A stretch of 64,000 bases of DNA, taken from Armatimonadota bacterium. Lineage in GTDB: Bacteria > Armatimonadota > Fimbriimonadia > Fimbriimonadales > Fimbriimonadaceae. The notes beneath the pieces are model-generated. The model did not search any database. It was not told where the DNA came from and was given only the letters and a program-made list of their open reading frames with translations. Where the stretch lies: assembly GCA_018268255.1 (NCBI GenBank), contig JAFDWX010000007.1, positions 27,178 through 91,177 of the forward strand, given 5' to 3'. Made by a program: the position numbers and the translations under genes. This document shows positions 10,134-18,370 of this stretch, in pieces (positions within the stretch are counted from its first letter, which is position 1; every line of letters starts with the position of its first letter).

Positions 10134-10598
10134 CTATTCTGTATCTAATTCCAGCAGTGTCAGAAAATCTCCGAATGAATCACAAACATCCCAAAACTCT
10201 GGATCATCCGGGTCACTTTCGTGGTCATGAATTTTGATCGTCGAACTGCCGTTCTCGTCGTAGACGAAAAGGAAATTGTCTCCGATATCACTCCTCGCAA
10301 AGATGATTGAGTTGGCAACATCGTGCGAATCATTCGCTTCGACAAGGCCCATATCATCCAGGGTTGGACCAATCCCGTAGATCCCTGTGACATCGCTGAA
10401 CTCGTCGCCATAGCCTGGATCAACGGGACACATCACCATTTGTTTAAAATAGCAACCGTCTGAAATTTGGGTAACGAATTCAACGAAGTCGTCCGGTAAC
10501 TTTTTACGCAGTTGGCTCTCAGCTTCTCTCACGCGGTCAATATCTACAGGCGGTGCCTTTCGCGTAACTTCAAGAATGGTCTCTGGCAAAGTCTTCAT
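10134..10598 (-). CDS. SMI1/KNR4 (SUKH) family immunity protein
   Basis: 154 aa. The sequence follows the SUKH plan: an N-terminal helix (RVREAESQLRKKLPDDFVEFV), ISDGCYF, GDNFLFVYDENGSSTIKIHDH, and a C-terminal DSFGDFLTLL helix. SUKH proteins neutralise diverse nuclease toxins of polymorphic systems. The start at 10598 is favoured over an in-frame upstream codon at 10637 because a perfect AGGAGGT (reverse of 10610-10616) lies upstream at about 11-base spacing. It belongs to the array under the RHS toxin, flanked by two unrelated immunity-like genes. Confidence 0.75.
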   Translation of the reverse strand: MKTLPETILEVTRKAPPVDIDRVREAESQLRKKLPDDFVEFVTQISDGCYFKQMVMCPVDPGYGDEFSDVTGIYGIGPTLDDMGLVEANDSHDVANSIIFARSDIGDNFLFVYDENGSSTIKIHDHESDPDDPEFWDVCDSFGDFLTLLELDTE

Positions 10599-10664
10599 GT
10601 GTTTCGTGTACCTCCTACGGTCGAAATGATTTACCACTGTTCGACCAGCTATGCTCGCTAGATA

Positions 10665-11333
10665 TCAATCGAGTTCCTCATAGAGCATATTGAGTCTCTC
10701 CATAGCATCCACAAAGTCCCCATCGACCCGTTCAAGTGTGTCAAAATCATCATGGTCTTGCAGTATTACGTAACTACCTTGGTTTTCCATGTCGAGCATG
10801 AGGTAGCTCGGCCTGGGGCTATCTGCCACAATAATATAACGTTCCCCCAGCAGATCGTGGTAAATGGTTCTTCCATAGGGCCACACCTTAACTGAAGCGT
10901 CCGAAGGCAACGGTATTGGATTACTCAGATATTCAAAATATCCTTTGGAATTGGCATGCACTGACCCTGAGCACAGAAGTCGGCACGCATCGTGTGGCAA
11001 CAGTTTTGGTTCTGACGCAGGCGGTAGCATATCGAGCAAAAAGGTTTGTGGCGGATCGACCAAACCATGGCTATCTCCATCAAGAAAATCAAAAAAGCTC
11101 TGTTCGGTACTGCTATTGTACAGAATTGCCCTCGACCCGTTGTCAAACGTTATCAGCGCATATGTTATTGTACTCCTTTTCCCTCGGAAGCGGGTCAATA
11201 GCGAGCGCACCATCGAACCTGACAAGTGCTCAGTTATTCTATACTTCCCTGTCTGACTAAATCCTCCGCAATATTCACCTAACTGTCTCAGCACGGCTCT
11301 GCACAATTCAATCTCCGCGTCAGTCAATCTCAC
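10665..11333 (-). CDS. Putative immunity protein (domain B)
   Basis: 222 aa with a GTG start preceded by AGGGGA. No family was recognised. It shares its plan with the C-terminal half of the 338-aa protein at 8551: a DGSRAILY-type strand set, FFDFLDGD, a KGYFEYL strand and LMLDMENQGS near the end. There is no signal peptide or membrane segment. Position in the array below the RHS toxin, and the presence of a second copy fused to another immunity-like domain, suggest an immunity role. It could be a different small-ligand-binding family. Confidence 0.5.
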   Translation of the reverse strand: MRLTDAEIELCRAVLRQLGEYCGGFSQTGKYRITEHLSGSMVRSLLTRFRGKRSTITYALITFDNGSRAILYNSSTEQSFFDFLDGDSHGLVDPPQTFLLDMLPPASEPKLLPHDACRLLCSGSVHANSKGYFEYLSNPIPLPSDASVKVWPYGRTIYHDLLGERYIIVADSPRPSYLMLDMENQGSYVILQDHDDFDTLERVDGDFVDAMERLNMLYEELD

Positions 11334-11413
11334 TTTGATCCCCTGCTGTTCTTCTTCATTACACGGCAGTCATCCTATGAGTTCCGGCTTACCTCAACGC
11401 CGTGTGGTCTTAG

Positions 11414-12133
11414 TCAAATACGCAAGCCAGACCCTTCCATCTTCTGCTTCATCTTGTTACCAAGGGATTGCATTCGATTTATGATAGCATTAACATCCTC
11501 GTATCCAACGATGCGCAAAGCATATTCGTACACCTCAGTGCTTACAATCTGTTCAGCGGAAAGGTTCTCGGCGAGGTCAATAGCCCAAGCCCAATAGTTC
11601 ATCTCTGGCTGCTGCAATACCGCGACGATCGCTTCGCAAGGCGCAAAAGCGTGTTGTTTTGTTACAAGATGAAAAGCTTCATCAGAATCTAGGAACACAA
11701 ACGCCTTGGAAAAAAACTGGCTCTTAGATGCCGGAGTTTGCTTCGATTCGAGGACTGTTCTGACAAATTCCTCGGCACCAACTATTCGGGAAGGCCTTAC
11801 TAGATTAGCAATGAGCATCCTAAGGTGAACGTTCGGGTTCCGTGAAAAAATGTCCTGAATGATCTGGGAGGGGATTTTGAGTTTGGTCGCAATTAATACA
11901 TTTAGCAGCATTTCGAAATGGAAGACTGGAGGATACTCCTTGGTCAATTCTTCGTGAACAAACTGAATTACGGCCCTATTCTTGTACACCTTAGACTTGT
12001 CATACTGAAAATACTCTTCGTCCACCTTGTCGCCTATTAGCTGCGAAAAATTCCGCAGCATATTGTGGTACTTGACTTCTGATGGTGGGTTGGTGTCTGC
12101 AGTTCTCCCAATCTGATCCCTAAGCATGTGCAT
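11414..12133 (-). CDS. Unknown helical protein, coupled to the RHS toxin; probable cognate immunity
   Basis: 239 aa, not recognised. The sequence is mostly alpha-helical with HEAT-like character (LIANLVRPSRIVGAEEFV, FHLVTKQHAFAPCEAIVAVL). The start codon overlaps the toxin stop codon by one base (TAATG), and an AAGGA ribosome binding site lies inside the toxin 3' end at 7-base spacing. The two proteins are therefore made together, the usual arrangement for a toxin and its own immunity protein. The coding sequence looks more AT-rich than its neighbours, consistent with recent exchange. No homology supports the function. Confidence 0.55.
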   Translation of the reverse strand: MHMLRDQIGRTADTNPPSEVKYHNMLRNFSQLIGDKVDEEYFQYDKSKVYKNRAVIQFVHEELTKEYPPVFHFEMLLNVLIATKLKIPSQIIQDIFSRNPNVHLRMLIANLVRPSRIVGAEEFVRTVLESKQTPASKSQFFSKAFVFLDSDEAFHLVTKQHAFAPCEAIVAVLQQPEMNYWAWAIDLAENLSAEQIVSTEVYEYALRIVGYEDVNAIINRMQSLGNKMKQKMEGSGLRI

Positions 12134-15100
12134 TATCTCATCCTTATTCGACGTATGTCAATGAGAGGGTGGTTCGCCAAAGTCTTTGCCAATGTTGTAC
12201 CGCTGTCAACGATGAGGCAAAGGCGGCGGCCCAAGTTCTCGGCGATTTTTATTTCAGCTCTGATCTGCTTTGTCAGGCTCAAGTATCTTACGTTCTTGAC
12301 TTCGACAATATGTGTCGCGGTCACTGAGTCTGGAATCACCTTAACGATAACGCCGTTGAGCATGGTCGCAAACTTCTCGGTGTTCTTGACAATTCCTGCT
12401 GCTCGCTCACCTTCCATGCCAAGCTGCCAGGCAGTTTTTGCAATCTTGGCTTCGGAGACTGTGCCTTTGATCCATTGGCCAAGCCGCAACAGTGAGGGGG
12501 ATTCAGAAGCACCGGCGGTTGATACCACTGAAACCGTGAACCCAACAATTCTGCCACCAACATACTCACTTGAATTTGTCCGAACTCCGGCACCGTCGTA
12601 AACTTTGTCCCTAATCCACCGACCTGTACCGAAGGACATCTCGTCCCCCGCGCCAGCGCAAAAGTCCGAGAATCTGCGCTCCATTTCAGGGGTCAGCCAT
12701 TTGGGTGACCATGCGTACCAGGCCAAGTCCCCGCCAGCCGATGGGTCCAAGCCCAGCGGGTCGGCGAGACCGATGGGGTCTCCGGCGCAGTAAGCGTATT
12801 GGTTCAAGCCCCCGGCTTGCCCGATGGGGTCGCGGTTCAGAAACCGCCCATAAGCTGGATCATAGTAGCGATAGGTGCACAGGGAGAGCCCTGTTTCAGA
12901 GTCCCGGAGATACCCATGCTGAGCCTTGAAGCCAGCGTACGGATCAGTCGTCGCCACCGAAGAGCTGAACCCGCCATAGGCATCAGCAGAATGGTAGGAG
13001 AGTACTGAACCACCGGAATTCAGCCTGGAAGAAGTCGATCCCATAGGATCGAACATGTAAAAGGTCGAAGAGCCCGCCGTGCGACGGGAAACGAGGCCGG
13101 CCGCACCCCACGTGTTCACGGCACTAACCGCGCCAGTGCTATTCAGTTCCAGGATCGGAACGGCCCCATCGTAGATGTAGTAGGTGCGAGTCGACCCAGC
13201 TTGTTTCCACGCGCGCTTCCCGCCTGAGTCGTAGCCAGCAGTTAGGGAAGTTCCGAAAGATGTGGCGTGGTCATTTTCGGACCAAGCAACGGTCGATCCG
13301 GCATACTGGGTCGGGTTGCCATTGGCGTCGTAGCTGAATCCGGCCGCGGAAATCTGGTTCTTGGTGTTAAAGGTGCGGGTTCCGCCCTTAAATGTAGTCA
13401 GATTATCGGTCGCATCCAAGCCGTAGCTGTGCGTGTAGCCACCCATTCGGGTGCCGCTTTCCAGGGTAAGGCGTCCTCGAGTGTCATATTGGTATGCCAC
13501 TGAGCCGCCGTAGCTCGGCATCCCAGGAACGCTGACGCTGAATCCACTGAGATTCCCTTGGGCGTCGCGACTGATTCCTGTGTACGAGGAAATGACGCTT
13601 CCTCCCGAACCATAGTTGGTGAGTGATGTCAGCTCCGAGGCCGCATTCTGATTTAGGATCGAGTAGGCACCATTCGGTAGGTTGCTCTGCTCTAGCAGGT
13701 CGTTTTGGCGATAAACCCACGAACTGGCCTCTGAGTAAGGATTGGTGAGGCCGGTCAGCCGACCTCGCAGATCATAGGAGTAGGTGAAGCTTCCTGCCGG
13801 GGACGTGAGAGATGCTCTTGAACCATCGGCGTGGTATCCGTAACCCAAAGTCACTGCGGGCAGCCCCGTATAAGCTCGGGTTGCCGTCAGGAGCTGGTCA
13901 AGGTCTCCACGCGTGTAGGTTTCAGTTCCTTGCTCGTCGGTTAAGCCCTGTAGGCGACCAAGCGTGTCGTAGCTATACGTGACGTTAAGACCAGGAGCAG
14001 TGGGATGAACAACCTGTGTCAGGAGTCCATCCGGATCGCCGTAGACAAACTGCGTAACCTGTCCTTTCGGATCCGTCGTTTGCAGCAGTCTTCCGGCCGA
14101 GGAGTACGAGTCGTATGTCGTGGTTTCGCCCTGGAGCGATTCCGAAGCAAGGTAGCCCGCCGCCCCGTACGCATAGGACGTGGTTCGCCCCAGGCCGTCG
14201 GTAGTCGTGAGAAGCCTATTGTCTGCATCGTAGGTGGAACTGCTTGGCTCAGCATCGCCCGATACTCCAACTACTCGTCCCACCAAGTCGTAGGTTGGGA
14301 TGACCTGTTGAACCAATGCGCCCGATTCAGAAAAGAGCTTGGAAGCGCTTACCGGCCCTCCGGGATACAGATACTCCGTCGTAGACGTTTGCCTCCCCGC
14401 ACCGTTCTGCCCGGTTGCGGGGCGTTGGGTCTGCGTTACCTGGCCAGCGATGTTGTACGAGGTGTCGTACTGGTTGCCCAGACCGTCAAAGCTCGTCACC
14501 ACCCTTCCAAAAGAGTCGTATCGGTAGCGAGAAACCAAGCCGAGGTTGTCTTCCACTCGAATCGGCTGACCAAGGGCCGCAGCCTGGCTATAGCTCCCAT
14601 CCGTGGTGTAGTTAAAGGTCACAGTGCGGGTGGAGCCGGCGTTATTGCCCGGCCCAATTACGGTCAGGATATTGCCCAGCGAGTCATAGGTCAGAGTTCG
14701 AGTGACGGTTCCGGACCCGGTGGGGGAAGGTCCGGTAACCGTTTGGAGGAGACCTGAAGGCTCGTAGTAGGTGAATGTGGTTGCAGGATGCCCCGTTTCC
14801 TGCACAGAGACCAGCCGACCCATGGCATAGGTGCCGTAGTCGTAGGTGTAGGTGGTGACGATGCCTCGAGGCGTCGTAGTGGAAAGCAGATTGCCGTAGA
14901 CATCCCAGTTGTAAAGGGTCGTTTTGCCGTCACCATCTGTGACTTCGCTCGGCAGGTACGGCGCGTCGGCATCGCCGTACACTCTGGATTCGACCACCGT
15001 GGAGAGCGAACCGTCCGTACTCGAAGTCGGCATCATGTCCGAGTTCGAACTCACCTGGTACTTGTTGACGACATTGCCATTCGGGTCTTTTACAGTGACC

Positions 15101-17757
15101 CGGCGGGTCCCAGCAACCGGAACGCTATATTCACGCTTGTTGCCAAGAGCATCGGTTTGGCTCGAAATCTGACCGTTCGTAAGGTTGAAAGCAAAGGTTC
15201 TGGTGCTAAACCCAGTTCCGGTCGGCGAGATCTCTGAAATCGAGACGATCGGCTTCTCGTGGGATGCGCCAGTGGCGTAATACGAATAGGTTTGCCGAGT
15301 TGGGGGATTGGAGGTCCCTGTCGATACGATCTGGCTGCACCCAGTCAAAAATCCGGAGGTCCAATAGTAGGCAACAGTTCGGTTGTACCGATCCGCAACC
15401 GAAAGAATAACCGGTGAACTCCCTGTCTGCCGCGAGATGGTCAGCAGCGCCGTCCCGTTCTGGTCGTCGATTCGGCTTAATAATGCTGGGATCGCGGTAT
15501 ACGAAGGATTGGAATAGTAACTGAAGCTGATATAGTGACCCAGCCGATCGGTGAGTCGAACCAGTGGGTGAACCGCCCATGTGCCAGAACCAGTCACGTC
15601 GGGTCTCTGGACTTTGAAGCGCATCACCGTTTGACTCTTGTCCTCCACCTCCCACTGCCCGTAGGCGCAAGTCGAGTCGTACAGCCACCGGACAATGTAA
15701 GGTTGGCCGGCGGGCACCTGACAATTCACTACCGGATTGCCAGACGTAGGAACGCTGTTTGCGACCACCCTTGCCTGTGCCAGGTTAGGAAACCGAACGA
15801 GCTTCGGACCAGTGGTCAGGGCGATTGCTTCCGGCGTGACCGTGAAGCTCGCGGAGCGGTAGTTCACCACGCCATTGGACGACCATTTTCGGCGGATGAC
15901 ATACCCGGAACCCAGTGCCGCGCTGAGCGGAGTCCGAACTGTGAAGTCGTAGTTGCCCGTATCGAAGCTCGCCAGTCGCCATTCGCCAGGACTGTTGATG
16001 TCGGCAATCACCGTACCGTTGAGAGTCAAGTCCCAATAGGTGCCAAGGCTTGAGGGGCCAGGGGGAATGGTCCCATCGCTGCTGAGCTTGAGTTCAGAAA
16101 CACGTCGACACTCACGCTCCACGATGATTTGGAAATCACCGACGATGGTGGTGGATCCAACCGTGCTTTTCCAGGTTGCCAGGTAGTCCGTACCCAAAGC
16201 CGCGCCTATAGGCGGTGTGACCGTACAACTGCTGCTGCTTCGGACCAGTACCCAACCGTTAGTCGCGGAGGAAGTGGCGACCACCGTCGTGCCCTTATTG
16301 ATCTGCCAAGTCAGAGTGCCAGTGAGGGTTCCGGTTCCAGTAGTGGCCACCGTGACGACTCGGTTCGGCTTTGTGATCGGAATCTTGCGCGCACCTGGGT
16401 CGTAGACGTCGATGTTATAGCTCTGGGACCACCGAACTCCGAAGTCGATGTCGTTCCGGGCGTTCGGCTCGTTCCAGTCCTGCGTGACAGTGTTTGGAAA
16501 GCTGTGGTAATTCCGCGCCCACGCCACACTTGGCCCGACAGGATTGTAAACGGAAAGGTCAACGCCAGGGCTGAACGATTCCTCGCCAGTAGCCAGATTA
16601 ACTGGGTCACCATCGGTCGCTGGGTTTTGGCCTGCAAGGCCATGTGGGCTGGAACTACCCGTTCCGGGCCCGCAAACCGAGGTCGTCAAGATAGGAAGGA
16701 GCTGCGCCTGACCGCGCATCGCGGCCGCGATCGCTCCATTGACTGGCGCAGGGGTGAACACAACCTGTGGATGATTCGCAGCTAACACATCGGCGAAATC
16801 TCTTCCTTGGGGAGGTCCAAGGACTGATTCCAGCGTCGAGTAATCCACAGAGCCCGGTTTGGCAATCAGCAGATAGTGATCTGCATCCAGGGCTTCCCAT
16901 TGTTTCCAGGAGATTTTCGTCTTTGCGCCTGTGCCTCCGCATCCCGCGCAAGTGATTTCTAACCCCCGAGAATCCGCCGAGTAGACCGTGACAAACCGCC
17001 GATGTTCCACATGCGCGATCGCAGGTTTGGGTGCAGAGATGAGCGCAGCGGGAGTCAGAGTTACGGGCCATGATCCAAATCCCAGCGAGTTCACGCCCCG
17101 CTCAAGACCGCGGAGGTCGCTTCCGAATTCGGTCCTTCCGGTTACCCGACTCAGGTTCTCAAGCGAAATACTGCAGCCATGTGTGGCAAGAATGGCTTGG
17201 AGGCTCTTGACTCCGCATTCCGGATCACCGACTTCAGGCGATTCAAGGCCCTTGGACCGGTTCTCTTCACAAGCTTTGAGGCGGCTCTCCGCTTGGTCTG
17301 CCCAGCGAGCAATCGCAGATCGTTGAGCCAAATCGACATTGCACAATCTGGCACAGTGCTTCGCTAACCCGTCGAGTAACTGGCTGTATTGCCCGCGTCG
17401 ATACGAGACTTCAACTTGAAGCTGGATGACCTTGGCCCAAAGGGGTCCCTCAATATTATCGGCAGACAAGAGATAGTCTAACTTAGCCGCTACTGGCTTT
17501 AATAAGCGATATTGTTGGAATTCACTTCTCGCCGCTCGATAGATTGCCTCTTGTCTTTCAGAGCGACTTCTGGAACGATCATTCGCAATACAATAGGCAT
17601 CTAGAACCTCTCTCAGAGCCGAATGACTTGGAGCGATGGATTCTGCGGCAACCTGAAACTCTCTCTCAGCGAGGACTCGAGGGACATCCCAAACCGGCAT
17701 CGCCCCAATCACTTTCGTTGAAACAATCGCCAAACATAAGACTATCAAACGCCACAT
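12133..17757 (-). CDS. RHS/YD-repeat polymorphic toxin with REase-type C-terminus
   Basis: 1874 aa. Order of parts: Sec-like signal (1-20); helical region (30-165); a C39-peptidase-like domain (about 178-305) with Cys181 in ECGVKSLQ and AHVEHRRFVTVY, where the catalytic His and Asp are not cleanly placed; a DUF6531-like entry (DGDPVNLATGEESF); many YD repeats such as YDSLGRL-type units (about 800-1600); the RHS core end (RFLNRDPIGQAGGLNQYAY ... DPLGLDP); a pretoxin stretch (AGDEMSFGTGRWIRD); and a variable 200-residue tip. The tip has Asp1810 (IPD), Glu1819 and Lys1821 (VEVKN), a PD-(D/E)XK pattern like Tox-REase-7. It is presumably a DNase delivered into competitors. An immunity-like array follows directly. 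Confidence 0.88.
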   Translation of the reverse strand: MWRLIVLCLAIVSTKVIGAMPVWDVPRVLAEREFQVAAESIAPSHSALREVLDAYCIANDRSRSRSERQEAIYRAARSEFQQYRLLKPVAAKLDYLLSADNIEGPLWAKVIQLQVEVSYRRGQYSQLLDGLAKHCARLCNVDLAQRSAIARWADQAESRLKACEENRSKGLESPEVGDPECGVKSLQAILATHGCSISLENLSRVTGRTEFGSDLRGLERGVNSLGFGSWPVTLTPAALISAPKPAIAHVEHRRFVTVYSADSRGLEITCAGCGGTGAKTKISWKQWEALDADHYLLIAKPGSVDYSTLESVLGPPQGRDFADVLAANHPQVVFTPAPVNGAIAAAMRGQAQLLPILTTSVCGPGTGSSSPHGLAGQNPATDGDPVNLATGEESFSPGVDLSVYNPVGPSVAWARNYHSFPNTVTQDWNEPNARNDIDFGVRWSQSYNIDVYDPGARKIPITKPNRVVTVATTGTGTLTGTLTWQINKGTTVVATSSATNGWVLVRSSSSCTVTPPIGAALGTDYLATWKSTVGSTTIVGDFQIIVERECRRVSELKLSSDGTIPPGPSSLGTYWDLTLNGTVIADINSPGEWRLASFDTGNYDFTVRTPLSAALGSGYVIRRKWSSNGVVNYRSASFTVTPEAIALTTGPKLVRFPNLAQARVVANSVPTSGNPVVNCQVPAGQPYIVRWLYDSTCAYGQWEVEDKSQTVMRFKVQRPDVTGSGTWAVHPLVRLTDRLGHYISFSYYSNPSYTAIPALLSRIDDQNGTALLTISRQTGSSPVILSVADRYNRTVAYYWTSGFLTGCSQIVSTGTSNPPTRQTYSYYATGASHEKPIVSISEISPTGTGFSTRTFAFNLTNGQISSQTDALGNKREYSVPVAGTRRVTVKDPNGNVVNKYQVSSNSDMMPTSSTDGSLSTVVESRVYGDADAPYLPSEVTDGDGKTTLYNWDVYGNLLSTTTPRGIVTTYTYDYGTYAMGRLVSVQETGHPATTFTYYEPSGLLQTVTGPSPTGSGTVTRTLTYDSLGNILTVIGPGNNAGSTRTVTFNYTTDGSYSQAAALGQPIRVEDNLGLVSRYRYDSFGRVVTSFDGLGNQYDTSYNIAGQVTQTQRPATGQNGAGRQTSTTEYLYPGGPVSASKLFSESGALVQQVIPTYDLVGRVVGVSGDAEPSSSTYDADNRLLTTTDGLGRTTSYAYGAAGYLASESLQGETTTYDSYSSAGRLLQTTDPKGQVTQFVYGDPDGLLTQVVHPTAPGLNVTYSYDTLGRLQGLTDEQGTETYTRGDLDQLLTATRAYTGLPAVTLGYGYHADGSRASLTSPAGSFTYSYDLRGRLTGLTNPYSEASSWVYRQNDLLEQSNLPNGAYSILNQNAASELTSLTNYGSGGSVISSYTGISRDAQGNLSGFSVSVPGMPSYGGSVAYQYDTRGRLTLESGTRMGGYTHSYGLDATDNLTTFKGGTRTFNTKNQISAAGFSYDANGNPTQYAGSTVAWSENDHATSFGTSLTAGYDSGGKRAWKQAGSTRTYYIYDGAVPILELNSTGAVSAVNTWGAAGLVSRRTAGSSTFYMFDPMGSTSSRLNSGGSVLSYHSADAYGGFSSSVATTDPYAGFKAQHGYLRDSETGLSLCTYRYYDPAYGRFLNRDPIGQAGGLNQYAYCAGDPIGLADPLGLDPSAGGDLAWYAWSPKWLTPEMERRFSDFCAGAGDEMSFGTGRWIRDKVYDGAGVRTNSSEYVGGRIVGFTVSVVSTAGASESPSLLRLGQWIKGTVSEAKIAKTAWQLGMEGERAAGIVKNTEKFATMLNGVIVKVIPDSVTATHIVEVKNVRYLSLTKQIRAEIKIAENLGRRLCLIVDSGTTLAKTLANHPLIDIRRIRMR

Positions 17758-17814
17758 ACACGCATGTATGAAGTACTCGTGAACAAAAAATCAAGATTCT
17801 TAGTGGGGTCTGTG

Positions 17815-17840
17815 AATATTGCCTTTATTCGAGCAATATT
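17815..17840. promoter_or_regulatory. AT-rich inverted repeat upstream of the RHS gene
   Basis: AATATTGC (17815-17822) and GCAATATT (17833-17840) form a perfect 8-bp dyad in a markedly AT-rich 70-bp stretch, about 60-80 bp before the RHS start codon. A third partial copy, CAATATT, follows at about 17853. The spacing suits an operator or a nucleoid-protein site controlling the toxin operon. No regulator gene is adjacent. Confidence 0.3.
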
Positions 17841-18007
17841 TCAGTTATTTACAATATTAATAGCACCTAGGACGACTTCACCTGATCTCCAGTGAAGGCA
17901 GTGACTAGAAAGAGACCACAACAGGCATCAAAGCACCAGGGGAGGCAAAAGTTGCTTCTGGATGGGGGAAGGTCTTCGAAAGCGTTAGACTCGAAAGAGG
18001 CCTGGTC

Positions 18008-18370
18008 TCAACCCACGACGCTAAACGGCGTCATATCTCGGACGATCTCGTTCCGCTCATTAAGAAGAACCATTTTGGGAATGATGGGCTCATCCGAAAG
18101 ATCGAACGCGGCAATGATCACGCGATCACCGGCGTTGAAGAATCTCGCCGCACCACCGTTCAGGCCTATTACACCTGTGGCACCTGAAAACGCGTAAGTC
18201 GTGATTCGGGATTCATGATCGACCGCCCAGACGTGCACAAGCTCGCCATCTTTCAGGCCAACGGCTTCCATAAGGTCCCGCCCAATCTCGATACTGCCGA
18301 CGTACTCTGGGTTGGCATACGTCACATGGCCGTGATGGAGTTTTGCTTTAAGGAGCTGTGAGAGACGCAT
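18008..18370 (-). CDS. panD: Aspartate 1-decarboxylase
   Basis: 120 aa. PanD makes beta-alanine from aspartate for pantothenate and CoA, using a pyruvoyl group created by self-cleavage between Gly and Ser. The site is visible as YVGSIEI (Gly25-Ser26). Other family marks are the N-terminal KAKLHHGHVTYAN, the YAFSGATGVIGLNGGAARFF block and DRVIIAAF. The 5' end overlaps ccmF by 23 bp, so it is translated from the same message as the cytochrome maturation genes, an unrelated function sharing an operon. Confidence 0.97.
   Translation of the reverse strand: MRLSQLLKAKLHHGHVTYANPEYVGSIEIGRDLMEAVGLKDGELVHVWAVDHESRITTYAFSGATGVIGLNGGAARFFNAGDRVIIAAFDLSDEPIIPKMVLLNERNEIVRDMTPFSVVG

Noticed and set aside
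12900-16000. Tandem DNA repeats within the RHS gene
   Set aside because: These are diverged YD protein repeats encoded in one long frame, not a DNA repeat array.
13267-16785. Several plus-strand frames over the RHS gene
   Set aside because: They are antisense shadows of a GC-rich repeat protein with low-complexity arginine/serine-rich translations.
17892-18197. Plus-strand frame between the RHS gene and panD
   Set aside because: Half of it is antisense to panD, and the translation is basic and low in complexity without a ribosome binding site.
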